Below, one piece after another: positions 46,994 through 59,124 of a stretch of DNA of 64,000 nt. Every line of letters begins with the position of its first letter. Position 1 is the first letter of the stretch. The stretch covers positions 16,667,501 through 16,731,500 of the forward strand of contig OX485805.1 of NCBI GenBank assembly GCA_950295325.1. The letters run 5' to 3'. The notes beneath the pieces were generated by a model. That model saw only the letters and a list, made by a program, of their open reading frames with translations, did not search any database and had not been told where the DNA came from. Source of the stretch: Polytrichum commune (taxonomy: Eukaryota; Streptophyta; Polytrichopsida; Polytrichales; Polytrichaceae). Position numbers and translations under genes: made by a program.

Positions 46994-48013
46994 TCTTACG
47001 TTAAGCTTAATTCATGTGGGAAGGGGGCATAAGCATGGCATTTCACACACCTCTGGAAACGGCATCAGCGACCTTGAAAAAGTCTTCCTATCATCTTCTA
47101 ATATCCATCAAGTAGTGATATTCGAAGTCTAGTACAACAAAATTGATACCAATTGGCTATTTTGAGGATTCCCCCCCCCCCCCTACCATTGTTGATATTG
47201 TGTATCAATACCATGCATTGACCTAGATACATGTCCAACGTTTATTTTTACCAAACCCTTTAATGTGGCTCCAACAAATCCTAAGTCATAAGTTTTACAT
47301 TGTAATATGTTGTCAACCGACTCATTCAATGACTAAGTGAAGGAATATTCTATATTCCATATACCAATCCAATCTTAATTTGTAGCAGACCCCCTAACCT
47401 AGTTGTCACAAATCCAAAACCAAAAAATTTACATTTCTTATTGTATCGCCAACTACTCAACCATCAACCACCTCCAACAGGGGAGATCAAAGGAGGCTTG
47501 TGATCCCACCCTTAACAACCATGTCTTGGGCGAAAATTCTTGACTGACCAGTGCACTTCTCCATCATAGTGTAAAGCGGCCCTAAGACCTTTCAAACATA
47601 ACATGTAGTACATGGCCCAGTACTATCTCCAAGGACGGCTCCGTAAAGAGCCGATGTTTATATCTATCTATCTTCCTATATGCAAGGACACCACAAAAGA
47701 GCATTGAACTTCGTGGATCTCCTCCATTTTGACGTTTTATTTTTATCTAAATAATTCTATGGAGGTAGAGTTATGGATTGAATATTAGCCTACAATATAA
47801 AAAGTATTTAGGTGGGTGCTTTCATGAATAGCAAGGGTACATTCTTTAGACTTTAATAAAGGCATATTGAGGACAAACACAATGAACACGTAGCAGCAAA
47901 GGTTCTAAATCAAGGTAAATGGTGTTAGTCTTCAATATTGTACAAGGCAATAAAGAGGAGGGAAAAAGGAAATAGGATCCAAAAAGCAACGTCCACCTTT
48001 CACCTTTAGCTTT
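46994..48013. other. Intergenic, no gene seen
   Basis: A C-run at 47170-47182 and an orphan Harbinger-like end, GTAAAGCGGCCCTAA, near 47571. No supported gene. Confidence 0.45.
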
Positions 48014-48339
48014 CTACACTAAATATTGTAGTTAGTGTCACCAATTCTATTTGTCTTGCTCAATGCTACTTGTAAACCGTCCGTGTAGTGTCACCAACAC
48101 TAAATGTAAACCTCACATTATTTGTCATTCCGTTTAAAAACAATTTGGGCATTAAAGGTTTACAAAGTTGCAAATATTGTCACTTACTAAGTGATGTTTC
48201 ATCCATATTTCAATCATCCATGACAATAAACATAAGTTGGGATGACAATATTTGTAAACTTATTAAGAGGAAGTGTTATTAGGAAGTTATCACATTGATG
48301 TTAAGTACCATATGACACTAAATATAATATTTAGAATAG
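48014..48339. mobile_element. MITE-1 copy, near full length
   Basis: 326 bp. Left end CTACACTAAATATTGTAGTT; right end reversed CTATTCTAAATATTATATTT (decayed). Internal blocks GTGTCACCAATTCTATTTGT and GTGTAGTGTCACCAACACTA match 9909-10260. Confidence 0.8.
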
Positions 48340-49045
48340 CAAACACCCACATCACCAAAGTAAAATTGCATGAAGCCAAAAGGTGGGGGGCTAGCACGGA
48401 ATCATACCTAATGCAATGGGTGATCACACAATTCAATATAAATGAAAGAGCATATCATATACCTATACAACTATGATTAGTTTATACATACCCTAACATG
48501 CAAACCCTAAGCTCAAATATCCATAGTGTTGTACTGCCATCAAGATCAATCAACATAAAGCTTCCTATAGCTACTATTGACATCGGGGAGTGAAGACATG
48601 TTGTTGTGGCATTCAAATGATCTTACTCAAGCATAAATAAAATAATACTCCACATATCGGTCCAACGTTGATTTTCACTAGACACCTTAATGTGGTTGTC
48701 ACAAATCTTAGGGTGAATGTTCACGACACCTATCGAGGGGGAGGGTGAACCATGGGAAGGGGAGGGTGAAAACACTATTGTCGAGCTTGCATACTATTTG
48801 AAGGCAAGTTAATCCCTAAATACTAAAAAAGAAGAAACTTCGGATTAGTTGAGTGAGCGAGAATTGGGATGAATCGACAATCAACTTATAGGGGGCATCT
48901 TTCACTATCACCTCCTCGGCATGTGTTAGGAAACCAACTCACAAATCCTATGCTATAATTTTACAATTGATACTGCACTTGGCAGTCATTAGCAAACACT
49001 ATTACTCAAGTTGTAGCACGAGGTCCCTTTTCTTTTGGGGGAAGG

Positions 49046-49171
49046 TAACTTTGACGGAATCTTGACAAAAGTGATTCAATGAGGTGGTGGTTAATCCAAC
49101 AACATCGTCTAACTTTGACGGAATCATGACAAAAGTGATTTAGTGAGGTAATGGTTAATCCAACAACATTT
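49046..49171. repeat. Two-copy tandem duplication, unit 64 bp
   Basis: TAACTTTGACGGAATCTTGA at 49046 repeats as TAACTTTGACGGAATCATGA at 49110, each continuing through GTGATT(C/T)A(A/G)TGAGGT and GGTTAATCCAACAACAT. The surrounding 48340-49512 has no gene. Confidence 0.85.
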
Positions 49172-49512
49172 GTCATGTGTCAGGCTTGACATCAGCAACA
49201 TGTGCCGGCTTGATGTGGCAAGCATGCTTGCTTGCTTGTTTGCTTTGTATTGTATTATAAACAACGCTATGTTGTTTGGCAAGTTACCAAAGAAGGGGAG
49301 TGGCCTAAATGCCGGTTTATTCTTGTGAAGTCAACAATTATTAGGCTAAAATTTGTTCACTTTCCAAGGGTGGGCTGACATGACATGGGTATAAGTCCCT
49401 CAAAGATCCCAAGATTCTCGACACTAGGGGTGCAACACCCTAGTGTTGAGTAATGATATGCAAACTCGGAGCTCTACATAGGAATTGGCATTTTCACCCT
49501 ACCCAATAGTAA

Positions 49513-49897
49513 GGGCCGGTTCACACTATGCCCGAGTCGAGAGGAGAAGTGTCACTTTTCTGGACCAAACTTATGTGGAGAGGAGAAGCCTTTGGGTTGG
49601 AAAAGTATATTAAAATAATCCACTATCATATTTTGAATATTTTAATGAAAAAAAAGTTCGGCCTCTCGACGGAAGTTTGGGTCGAGCATTTTGCTCGACC
49701 CAAACTTTGCTTGAGAGGCCGAACTCTTGGCGCCATAACTTCCTAAAAGTGTTGCCACCTAGGCTCTTTTGGAGGCGGCGTCCTTTGGACTTCGGCCTCT
49801 AGTGTGAAGGCCGAGAGGACAGACTTTGGACATTTCTGCATTTTCATTGGTCCAAACGCTTCTCCTCTCAAAGTTTGGCCATAGTGTGAGTCGGCCC
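49513..49897. mobile_element. PIF/Harbinger-like MITE with TAA target duplication (H3)
   Basis: 385 bp. Left end GGGCCGGTTCACACTATGCC; right end reversed GGGCCGACTCACACTATGGC. TAA flanks both sides (49510-49512, 49898-49900). Internal palindromic stretches around GAGAGGAGAAG and GGTCGAGCATTTTGCTCGAC suggest a strongly folding transcript. Confidence 0.85.
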
Positions 49898-49904
49898 TAA
49901 ACTT

Positions 49905-50128
49905 AGCAATGATTATCCCAATTAGTGTGTGTTACTATTCAAAGTTACATAGTGCAATAATATCCTACTCAAGAGTTCAGTTTTTATAGATAAAAGTTTA
50001 ATAGGTTGTTCGGACATATTAGAACATAAACGACTTTGCTTGGTAAAATGCTATATTCTCATCAAATAGTTATAGCCTTGCGTAATTCCGAATAATAACA
50101 CACACTAATTGTGTCAATCAATGTAGGC
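49905..50128. mobile_element. MITE-5 copy
   Basis: Inverted ends TGATTATCCCAATTAGTGTG and, reversed, TTGACACAATTAGTGTGTGT. The interior TTCAATAGGTTGTT/AACGACTTTGCTTGGTAAAA type matches the copy in CASPL intron 1. Confidence 0.75.
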
Positions 50129-51014
50129 GTTGTGAACATGTAACTTACTCGAATGCAAAAAGCCAAACTCTTACACTTCCCAAGTACACTCTAAACTCTG
50201 TAATGTCACGCTCGTGGCAACCAAAGTACATGTGATATGAAGGAGTCTTGGAGTGTTAGCATGGATGCGTGATAAATGAGAATTAGTGTAGCATGTGACA
50301 TTTTGAAATGACACAAAATCAACATTACAATAATGACAATAATTACAATGATGACAATGTGATGTGTGTGAGCGTGTGGTTTGACTTCGTCGGAGATCTA
50401 AATTAATATTGAAACCCGTGATATATGGGAAGGAAACATGATGACGCGGGGTTTCGGGATGGAAGAGAAGGAGTGACATGAAGGACGTTGCTTTTAGGGA
50501 GTTTAGAGTGTACAGGTTTACAGTAAGTTAGTACCAAGCAGCACTGTGCACAAGGGAAGTGTACCGCCACTTGAGCCGACTTGGCCTCCGACGTCGGAGA
50601 TTGATCGACGGCAACCTGCTTGCCTCGAATAGCATCATTCCGATTGTCTTACTTCACCATAAAACGATAACATATTATAATCTGAACTTAGGTGGCCTCG
50701 GGGTTCTACGCTTGTCTCAGGAGCCCACCTGCTGCTTGCTCATCGTTTTCCCAGGGCGTATTAAAGACCAGCCTGCAACGTGGAAGCTCGTGGTGTGCCG
50801 TGACAGAAACGAAAGCCAACCTTGAAGCAAGAACTGCATCATTTCAACTTTGCTTACAGTGTTGCAGACAACCCCCGGAACAAGAGAAAACAAAGTCGAC
50901 ACAAGGTTGGTGTAGCAAGCACAAAGAGTCGCAAGCTTGGGTGTGGTAGAGTCCTCATCAACAGTATTGTTGTGCTTGACATCATCAGTGAGTTTTTGGA
51001 GGAGGAGTAGTGTG
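50129..51014. other. Intergenic with weak open frames
   Basis: Overlapping open frames at 50559-51010 have no recognisable domain and look like chance in a moderately GC-rich stretch. The 102-residue minus frame at 50171-50479 is His/Ser/Thr-rich low-complexity sequence. Confidence 0.35.
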
Positions 51015-52620
51015 GTTATCTAGTTCATTTTATAAGGTTGGTTTTTTGTGTCCCAGGTGAGAATGGCGTGAGCAGTCTTAGCGATTCGCAAGCTGCTAAG
51101 ACTGTGGTCCACCGAGCCACTCATGTGTCGAGCTTTAGGAAACTAGAGAAGTCAAGTACTGCACTTGTTTTGGCAACATGAGCCTCCTGAACACGACCAG
51201 AACGTGAACAGAACATATTTTGATTTGTAACATTTTAGCAACGGTTTGGGTTGAGGGTTTTTGGTTCCCTCGAAGGAGGTCCGTTTGCAACAAACGGTGT
51301 TGTACACATCAGTTGTTTGGAAGAGCCGAAAACTAGCGGTGTCATGTTTGTGCGGTTATTTAGTATTCTGAAAGGTTGGTTTTCCTGGTACTTCATTGTT
51401 TGAATCCCAGGGGAGAACTGGGTGGCAGTCTTAGCGACTTGCCAATTAACGGTGGTGCACTCACCAGTTGTTTGGAAGAGCTGGAAACTAGTGGTGTCAT
51501 GTTTGTGGTTATTTAGCATTCTGAAAGGTTGGTATGTCTGTAGCTTTAAAGTCTGGATCCTGGGGGAGAAGTGAGTCAGCAGTCTTAGCAATTTGCAAGC
51601 TGCTTAGACTGTGGTCCACCGAGCCACTCATGTGTCGAGCAGTAGGAACTTGAGAGTGAAGGTGGATTTGTGCATAATAGTACTACATTTTTGGTTCATT
51701 TTTGGCTCGTATGAAGGAACAGAACATGATTTTTTTTTTATTGATATTGTGACATTTTTTTGGCAACGGTTTGATTTGAGGAATTTTTGGTTCCCTCGAA
51801 GAAGGTCTTAAAAAAAGAATGTGTCGCACTCATCAGTTGTTTGGAGGAGCTGGAACTAGTGGTTAATATTTAGAAATCTGAAAGGTTGGTTTTTAGGATC
51901 CTATGACTTCGTTTTATTTGTATCCCAGGGGAATTCGGTGAGCAGTCTCAGCAAGTGCTGAGACTGTGATCAACCGAGTCACTCACGCGTCGAGCTTTGA
52001 GACGAAGGTGGATTTATGCCTACACTTATTTTGACTCCTGTATAGCAACAGAACATGAACAAATTTGATTTGTGAGATTTTGCAACGATTTGGTTTTCGG
52101 GGCTTTGAGTTACAACCGAAAAAAAGAAGTTGGCCGCCCACTCAAAATTTTAGTTGCAAACCCATCACTTGAAAGGCATCACCTAAGATAAATATTACCC
52201 CCATTGTAACGCCCACTGCCAACGCTTTTCGAAGATGTTAATTACAATGGAATATTGCGATAACAGTGCAATAGTAGTGTCGGTAAAGTTGTAACTGGCA
52301 GAAAAGAAAGAAACAGCCAGCAGAGTCGCAGACTGGCTAGGCTGCGCTCATCAGTTGTTTTGGGAAGGAATTAGTAGTGTCATAATATGTGTAGTTATTT
52401 AGAATCTGAAAGGTTGGTTTATTTTGTACAAGTACTTCGTTGTAGGCGTTATTGGAAGTTCTGTCTTGTAAGTCCTCTGCAGCTGGAGCGTAACGAGTAG
52501 GAAATTCTGCAACTTCAACTACACTTTTGGCTCATAGACAGCAACAAAACATGAACTAATCTGTGACGTATTTGCAACGGTTTGAGGGTATTTTGGTGTC
52601 CTCAAAATGTGTCCCTACAC
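51015..52620. repeat. Complex degenerate tandem array
   Basis: Five or so irregular direct units share, in order: (A/C)TCTGAAAGGTTGGTTT (near 51030, 51370, 51518, 51877, 52407), CCCAGG(G)GAGAA, AGCAGTCTTAGC(G/A)A (51071, 51430, 51581, 51939), TGGTCCACCGAGCCACTCAT (51101, 51611), AACAGAACATGA and TTTGGTTCCCTCGAA (51264, 51788). Spacing varies from about 150 to 530 bp. No open frame or transposon motif is evident; the 118-residue minus frame at 51235-51591 is a product of the repeat. Confidence 0.75.
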
Positions 52621-53482
52621 AACAAACGTCAGCTAAATACACGCTCGTATGTATAGCGTCATGTGTTACCCTAGCTTTGTAACACCCCATCATTTGCCAA
52701 AGGTTTAATTTTTAAAGGTTTTAGTCATGGAATGTGCGTGTACTCTATGCAACAAATTTGCGGTGGTTTCTAGTCAAAGTTAGCTTGCAAGTCCGCGCAA
52801 TAAATGCACAATTAAAAAGAGCTGGGAGAGTAGCCATTGCTGGTGGGTGGCCATGGTGATGATTCAAGGAGCTTAGTGCGGTGGTAGGTTTTACGAACGG
52901 ACTCCAATAAATGCGTGAGAGGAGAGTGGATGATTGTAGTAGCGTCGACACATCCACCTACTCAAGTTGTTCATGAGGCATATTGCTATGCTCATGCACT
53001 GAAACTGGAGGTTAAAATCTTATGCATGAATGCTCTCTCCGCGAAAAACACATGGGAGCTCGTTGAAGTGCTCTCCACTTGGATGAGGCATTTGTTTATG
53101 GGCTTTTTATAAGCTCATTTATCCAGGTCTTTTTGTGTGCTATGGGTTTTTTCATAAATTACTAAGCTCCACCTGTCACTTACTCTAGGCATGAGAATAA
53201 TTCAACTAAGGGCCAGAATAAACATTTTGTGATTCTTAGAAGACAGACGGCTACGATCTTAGTGCCGCGGCAAGGTCCCATGGAACGGGGCATATCTTTC
53301 ATTATAGAATGGGCGAGGGAGTATGAGGATTGGTAAAGGTTATATGTTTTTCTGCAATAAGCTCATGATATATAGTGGTGGGTGGTGGGTGGTGCGTGGT
53401 ATAGGACTGCAGGGTTGGAGGCTGCGTCGTTGAGCTTTGGTTAGGAATCATTTAAGCAGGTGAGACCTCAGCTATATTGGCC

Positions 53483-56446
53483 ATGGCTGACGTGCGAAGG
53501 AAAGGTGGAATCTTCACGCGCGGGTACCCAGATGGCCCGAGAAACGAGGGCCCAATCCGGCACCACCCGATGCACAACTGCCTCGATTTCATCCTGCGTG
53601 TTCTCACGGCGCTCGCCACGGCCGCTGCCATCATCGTGACCTTGAAATCCAATCAATCCTTTCGGACCCTGTCTGGCTACTCCAAGGCACGCTGGAGAGA
53701 CTTTCCTGCACTCAAGTAAGTGAGATCGAGGCTAGCTACACTTGTTATCCCAATTAGTGCGTGTTACTCTTGGGAGCTTCGCAGTGCAATAACGTCGTAC
53801 TCAGGAGTTCAATTTTTACTAACCAAAGTTCAATAGGTTGTTTGGAATATAAACGACTTTGCTTGGTAAAATATTACATTCTCAAAAAATAGTTATAGCA
53901 CTGCGTAACCCCGAATACTAACACGCACTAATTGGGATAATCAGTGTAGTGTGCACAGGAGAACGGTCTTTAAAAGTCATAAATTCTTCCTAGCTTGTAC
54001 TTCCTGTGCCAAGCGAGATAATTTCCCCGGCATCTCAGGGTGGTAACATTACATTAACCTGAGGCGGCGTTCCAGGATTGGGATCGGGGAAGAAGATGAC
54101 TTCCCTAGAACATAACTCTTGTCCTCCCCTCCCTCAATCTAAACCTTAGATCTCCATGGTCATAGATGGCGCTTATTTAACAGTTATGCTCGGTATCATG
54201 GTTCTTGTGGGTTACCCAGTCCACTATATCAAGCATAGGGTAAGGCCTTGAAGTGGAGGGCATTAAGGAAATTAAGGGCCCTGGACAAGGACATGACCAA
54301 AGATTTCCTTAAATGAAAGGCCCTGTCCTGCTCAAAACACGAGGAGAGATTTTGCATTCTACCACTATCGAATGCACTGATGTCTGCCATAATGCCCCGT
54401 ACCTTAAGAGCCAGAAATTTCACTGTTGAAAGCCACCAATTAACAAACGAAGATCTCCCCGAGTGTTTTAAGTGTCACGAAAGTGTTCTGGCGTGGCGCG
54501 TGGTTCGTGGGACAAGGAATCAATGGCACTTTGATGCAAGCATCATAGAAGCCATGTGAGAGAATGTTATAGAACTTTAAGCCTTCATCTGAGAGTTTGG
54601 GAAGAATGTGCGCGACGATGTAATATAAGCCTGCATTTGCGTGTGGATTTTTATATATACATCCTTCGTGATTGGGAATTATGAACAGAGTCGCAACTGA
54701 TTATTTGACTTCCTGCAGAGGCAAGTTCACTGGAATATAATTGTAACCGGTGGTCATGGTACAACTGCAGGTGGTTTATCATTGCAAATGCCATCGTCTT
54801 TGTGTACGCTGTCATTGGTGGGATTGTTGCATTCTTCTCCATCTGCATTCGGAGGAGCCCCCTCAGCTACACCGCCAGTGCATCTCTCACCTTCCTCGCC
54901 GATTTTGTACGCTCTCCACCACCTCTGACAACATTAATTTCCATATGATTAGGTGAAGCACAAGCGCCCTAGTTCATCACCTGTGTCCAGTATCTAGGAA
55001 ATATGTAGATGGTACCAATGGTGACAGTGGCATATCTACTATTTTCCTAGATACTGGGACAGGGGTGATGAACTTAGGGAGCCGCGCTGAAGCACTATGT
55101 ACACAAGTTTTGTCACTTACTATTCAAAGTTACGGAGTGCTATAAATATTTACAAAGAATGTAATATTTAACCAAGCATGTCATGTATGTTCTATAAATG
55201 TTTGAACAACCTATTCAACGTTGCTAGTAAAAAATTGAACTCTAGGGTAAAAAGTTGTTGCATTCCATGATTCCAGATAGTAAGGGACACTGAATACCAT
55301 AAAACGGTGTAGCAAACCATGTATATCCTCAGATTGGAGGAACTCTTCCAGCACAAAGCGAAGTCCCGGGGCGGCAACTCTCCCCTATTGAATTATATCA
55401 ATAAATCATTTCTAGTGGATTGATAATTTGTTATTTCACTAAGAGGAGCAACATGCTTAGAAAGAGGGCATTGAGAGGAATTCATTGGTACCATTCGTGT
55501 CTGCATTAGAAAAGGTTCACATTTTCAAGTACGTTTCTACAACTAATCGTAAGAAATTCTCTACAACAGGGATAACTATCCGGGCACCATCCAGGACCCT
55601 TAGATGCTTGTTTTCACTACATCTAAGAGAACTTCTAACTTTCTTAGAAATACAGTTTTGAAAATGATTATGTTTTATATGAAAGCAACTATATTTAATA
55701 GTGCGTCTTACCGTTGACGCTTTAACAACTCCAAACCAGGTTTCAAAAACGTTCCCCCGTTGGGTGGGGGACTAAAGATTGTTGCCAACACGTGAACAAA
55801 GGCAATGAATTTGTACATGTGCGGTTGCACCTCTCTCTAATTTTTGGGTCCTGCTGGCCTTGTATGTTTTTTTTGGGTCAATTGTTTCATTTATCTCAAA
55901 ACAAAGAACATTCTTCAGCTCCATAAACCTTCTCCCTTTTGCTATAATTCCATAAAAGACCTGGCCTCTCATTTTCTTAACTTCCCTCCCTACTCTTCGA
56001 TTTGTCCTTCCAAGTAAGGGGACTGTCCCATTCGAAGCAGGATTCATCAGATTTCACACTGCAGATATGGATCCCAACCTTTTCCATTCTTGAATCTCCA
56101 TGGAGAGTATTAAGCTTATTCCTTGTAGAGGGCGAATGCCATAAGCTTATACGAAGTGGGTGAAGAATGTTAAAGAGTGAATTTGATGATGTTGTTATAT
56201 ATTGCGCTGTTGCAGTTGTTGGCAAGTGCTTTGATATCGGCCGCAGCAGCCGCACTAGCAGTGGCATGGATTGGGAAGCACGGTCAATCAACGGCTAACT
56301 GGTCCGCGACATGTGGCACGGTCGGCAAGTTTTGCGATTACATTCGAGGTGCTATAATCGCCAGCTTCTGCGGATGGCTTTTCCTGTCTCTATCCACATT
56401 CTTGGCCGTCTCGGCTCTCCACCAGCTTGGCCGGGGCCGGCTTTAA
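53483..56446 (+). CDS. CASP-like (CASPL) four-helix membrane protein
   Basis: Three exons, 53483-53715, 54771-54906 and 56216-56446, join in frame to 199 residues, a normal length for CASPL proteins. These are plasma-membrane MARVEL-related proteins; true CASPs scaffold Casparian strip formation, while roles of most CASPLs are unclear. Predicted membrane helices lie at about 34-54, 79-103, 115-140 and 168-190. The two family hallmarks are present: Arg in helix 1 (R39 in DFILRV) and Asp in helix 3 (D122 in FLADF). The first extracellular loop carries GYSKARWRDFPALKWF; Cys156 and Cys163 lie in the second loop. Intron 1 donor is CTCAA|GTAAGT and acceptor CTGCAG|GTGG; intron 2 donor TTT|GTACGC, acceptor TTGCAG|TTG. 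Both introns carry repeats but splice sites and frame are intact. Start ATG is in GGCCATGGCTG. Confidence 0.92.
53736..53949. mobile_element. MITE-5 copy in CASPL intron 1
   Basis: 214 bp with ends CTACACTTGTTATCCCAATT and, reversed, CTACACTGATTATCCCAATT, each followed by AGTGCGTGTTA. It lies 20 bases after the exon 1 donor, so it inserted very near a splice site without breaking it. Confidence 0.85.
54073..54165. repeat. Dispersed repeat in CASPL intron 1 (second copy of 15065-15165)
   Basis: GGATTGGGATCGGGGAAGAA, GACTTCCCTAGAACA and TCTAAACCTTAGATCTCCAT match 15065-15165. Confidence 0.55.
54968..55078. repeat. Strong hairpin in CASPL intron 2
   Basis: The left arm 54968-55010 (CCTAGTTCATCACCTGTGTC, then CAGTATCTAGGAAATA) pairs with the right arm 55034-55078 (reversed: CCTAAGTTCATCACCCCTGT, then CCCAGTATCTAGGAAAATA). 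Stem about 43 bp with few mismatches, loop about 23 bp. Could be a tiny foldback transposon or a source of small RNAs. Confidence 0.75.
55095..55311. mobile_element. MITE-5 copy in CASPL intron 2, inverted and decayed
   Basis: The interior GAACAACCTATTCAACGTTG and AAAAATTGAACTCTAGG match MITE-5 in reverse. The ends are degraded (CTTACTATTCAAAGTTACGG and AAACGGTGTAG). Confidence 0.6.
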
Positions 56447-58059
56447 ATGTACTGAACCCGGCAACTTGAATTTTGTGAAGGCTGCAGCTGCGTCCGTCCA
56501 ACTTACCGGTGCAGATCAGGTGATTGTGTGCATAAATCTTGTAATTTCATAAACCGTGCCATCAAATGGGACCTGTCCCTGTGGCACGCTTCAGTGTAAA
56601 TTATGTAGAGCACTAGTATGTGTGGAAACCTGTGCAGGCGCGCAAATTTTTGTGTATGCTTGAAAAGAATAATCTCCAAGAACTTTAGGTGTGGTTGATC
56701 GAAGAACACTTCAGGCTCTGATCTCAGCCCGTCAATGAATGTTTCCACTGACAGACACGATGTGCAGTTGTTAAAATTCCAAAAATCTCAAAAAATTACT
56801 CACTTGACATGAGTAATTGCCTTCATGTTCTTGTCCAGTTTTGAGCTCAATCTTTTCTTGCTGGTTTCTTGTCATTGAAGTAATTAACAGTACACTGATG
56901 ATCAGCTCCAAATCATTATTTGGGTCAATTTCTTGGTTGCATTTGGCTCGTGCGTATCTCGAAGCCTTCTACGCGCGCAGGTGGAATTCGAGAGTTAATT
57001 TACGACTAAACTTTGAGATGAGTTTGTAAGCCACTTTGCGTGGATTCCCACGTGAGACAGGTTGTTTTTCAAAGATTTTCTAAAACGGTAGTGGCAAGGG
57101 AGGTAGCGGGTGCTCACTATAATAGATGGTAGGGTGACACGAGTCCAGTGTTCAATATTGAAGTCTTCAACACCTGTCAAATGCCATTTTGACCGTCAAA
57201 TTTTTATTTTATTTTTTTGGCACTTCACAAAAATGTGCTATGCAAAGTTTTCACCTTTCACAGTGAAGGCCTCTCCAAAAACTGCTTGTCACTTGTCACA
57301 AAATACAGTGGCTACAATTTGCAAATAAGAACATAAATGGATTTCAATCTTGGTACTCTAGCAAACACTTCCAAATTCCAATAGCTCTTGCAATTTCAAC
57401 TCTCCACCTTGACTCGACACTGACTATAACTTTGGCTTGGATGAGAATATGGATTGGGCTAGAATCTTTGACACTTGGAACTCAACAAAAAACCAAAGGG
57501 CTTTGCCTTTGGAGTCGGATGATGATTAAGTGCATTATGTAAGGAATCTAAATCATTTTAGTGCATCATTTTATTGTATGTACTTCTTCAATTTAATGAG
57601 ACATCATCTTATTTTCATATTCAATACAAAACGGCCAATATCAAGTTTTTTTTTTGCAAAGTGTTGCAAAAAAGTTTGAAAGTTTGAGTGAATTGTGATT
57701 TTTCTGAAGCCCTTCACATTGAAATGCACGTGTACACTTCAAACTTGAACACTGCACGAGTCTATTATATGTCGTAATGGTAACATTGTGACAATATCAT
57801 CACTCATGGGTGATACGTCAAAATTAGTGGTTATGTATGTAAATTTGTGTGGACGTTGCACTGGGGTATATATTGTTTCAAGGAGGCTTGAAGAAGGCTC
57901 AAGAGAAAGAGAGAAAGAAAGAAAGACACCTCTGATGTTGCCACCAACATGAATCATGGTGTTTCATTTTCGAGCTGGTCAAAGTCTATATGTAATCTCA
58001 AAATGGGCATCATGAGAAATAGAGGCCCCTAAAGGCTTTTGCCTCCCTTGAGGATGAGA
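56447..58059. other. Downstream of CASPL, no gene seen
   Basis: CASPL 3' region followed by AT-rich sequence. A short GAAA-rich tract lies at 57898-57926. No supported gene or bounded repeat. Confidence 0.4.
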
Positions 58060-58600
58060 TACCACAAGGGCACACTTCCATGGAAAGGTCAAGTCGGCAA
58101 AAATCAATGAATGACAAAATTTGTACTCCTCTTCCGCATGGAACTATGCATAAAATTTCCCCATACAATGAGATCAACGGCTAGCATAATTGTAAGGGGA
58201 AGTTGAAGAGGGGGAGTTGACTACCTCTCTAGTTTGGAGCCGAATATTGACGTAGACATTCGACCAAAAAAAAATTGATTTGTGAATATGTGTTGGTGTT
58301 TACCCATGATTGTTGTATGCTTTAGTTATTCTTATTATTGAAACCTTTCTCAGAATTTTCATTTTCATTTATTTATTCTCTATTTCATATTATTAAGATA
58401 AAAAGGTTCAATAATGCTAATGATTCCAACATTGAGTATGGGTAAATATGATGACAAACACATTCCAACTTGTATGTTTCACAATCTACTCTCTCACATG
58501 GTCCCCTCCCAACTTCACATAAAAGTGCTTGGCCAACAAAATGTTGGTCAATCCTATTCAAAGCTTCGCTAACATCGGTGAACTCCAATTTCCTACATTG
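58060..58600. repeat. Diverged duplication, copy 1 (partner at 63150-63715)
   Basis: Shared blocks in the same order and orientation: GGGCACACTTCCATG, GGGGAGTTGACTACCTCTCT, TTCTTATTATT, CTAC(T)CTCTCA/CTATCTCAAATT, CACATAAAAGTGCT/TACATAAAAATGCTC, and TTCAAAGCTTCGC/GTCAAAGCTTCACC. Total about 540 bp, clearly old. Confidence 0.6.
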
Positions 58601-59124
58601 GAACCTCAACGCCACATGGAAATTTGCCCTCCATCACATCTCTTGGGAGTGATGTAAGGAACAAGGGACAAGGTCGATTGTTCTTAATTAATGCTAACCC
58701 TAACTAAGCCTTGTAGCTAATCCAAAAATGCTATGGCCTCAAATTCTAATTACCATCAACGTAACTAACTCTCAACATGTGACTGATAGCTTGGTGTATT
58801 AAGTTCACTATGTTGTAAGTAGAGGTAGTCTTGAGATTCTATAAGGTGTATGAGCTTAAATATGACTATTTTCTTGAATGTTTACCAAGTGTACAACTCT
58901 CTTAAATTGCATTTGCAAATGACAACGTGTGCTATATTTTAGAAGATTTTGGCCACTTTAGAATTGGTGTCCATTTCAAGCTCACGTACCTTGGGCCTAA
59001 GGAAATTATTCACCCCTATTTTTTGTTTTTTTTTTCCTCAAGTTAGGAGCAATAATAAGGACACCATGTATTGGGACTCATTGTATTATGCCCTTAATGT
59101 TGTTGAGCTCAAGGTAGGAGCTTT

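Noticed and set aside
50559-51010. Three overlapping open frames
   Set aside because: No family resemblance and no consistent frame; partly adjacent to the tandem array.
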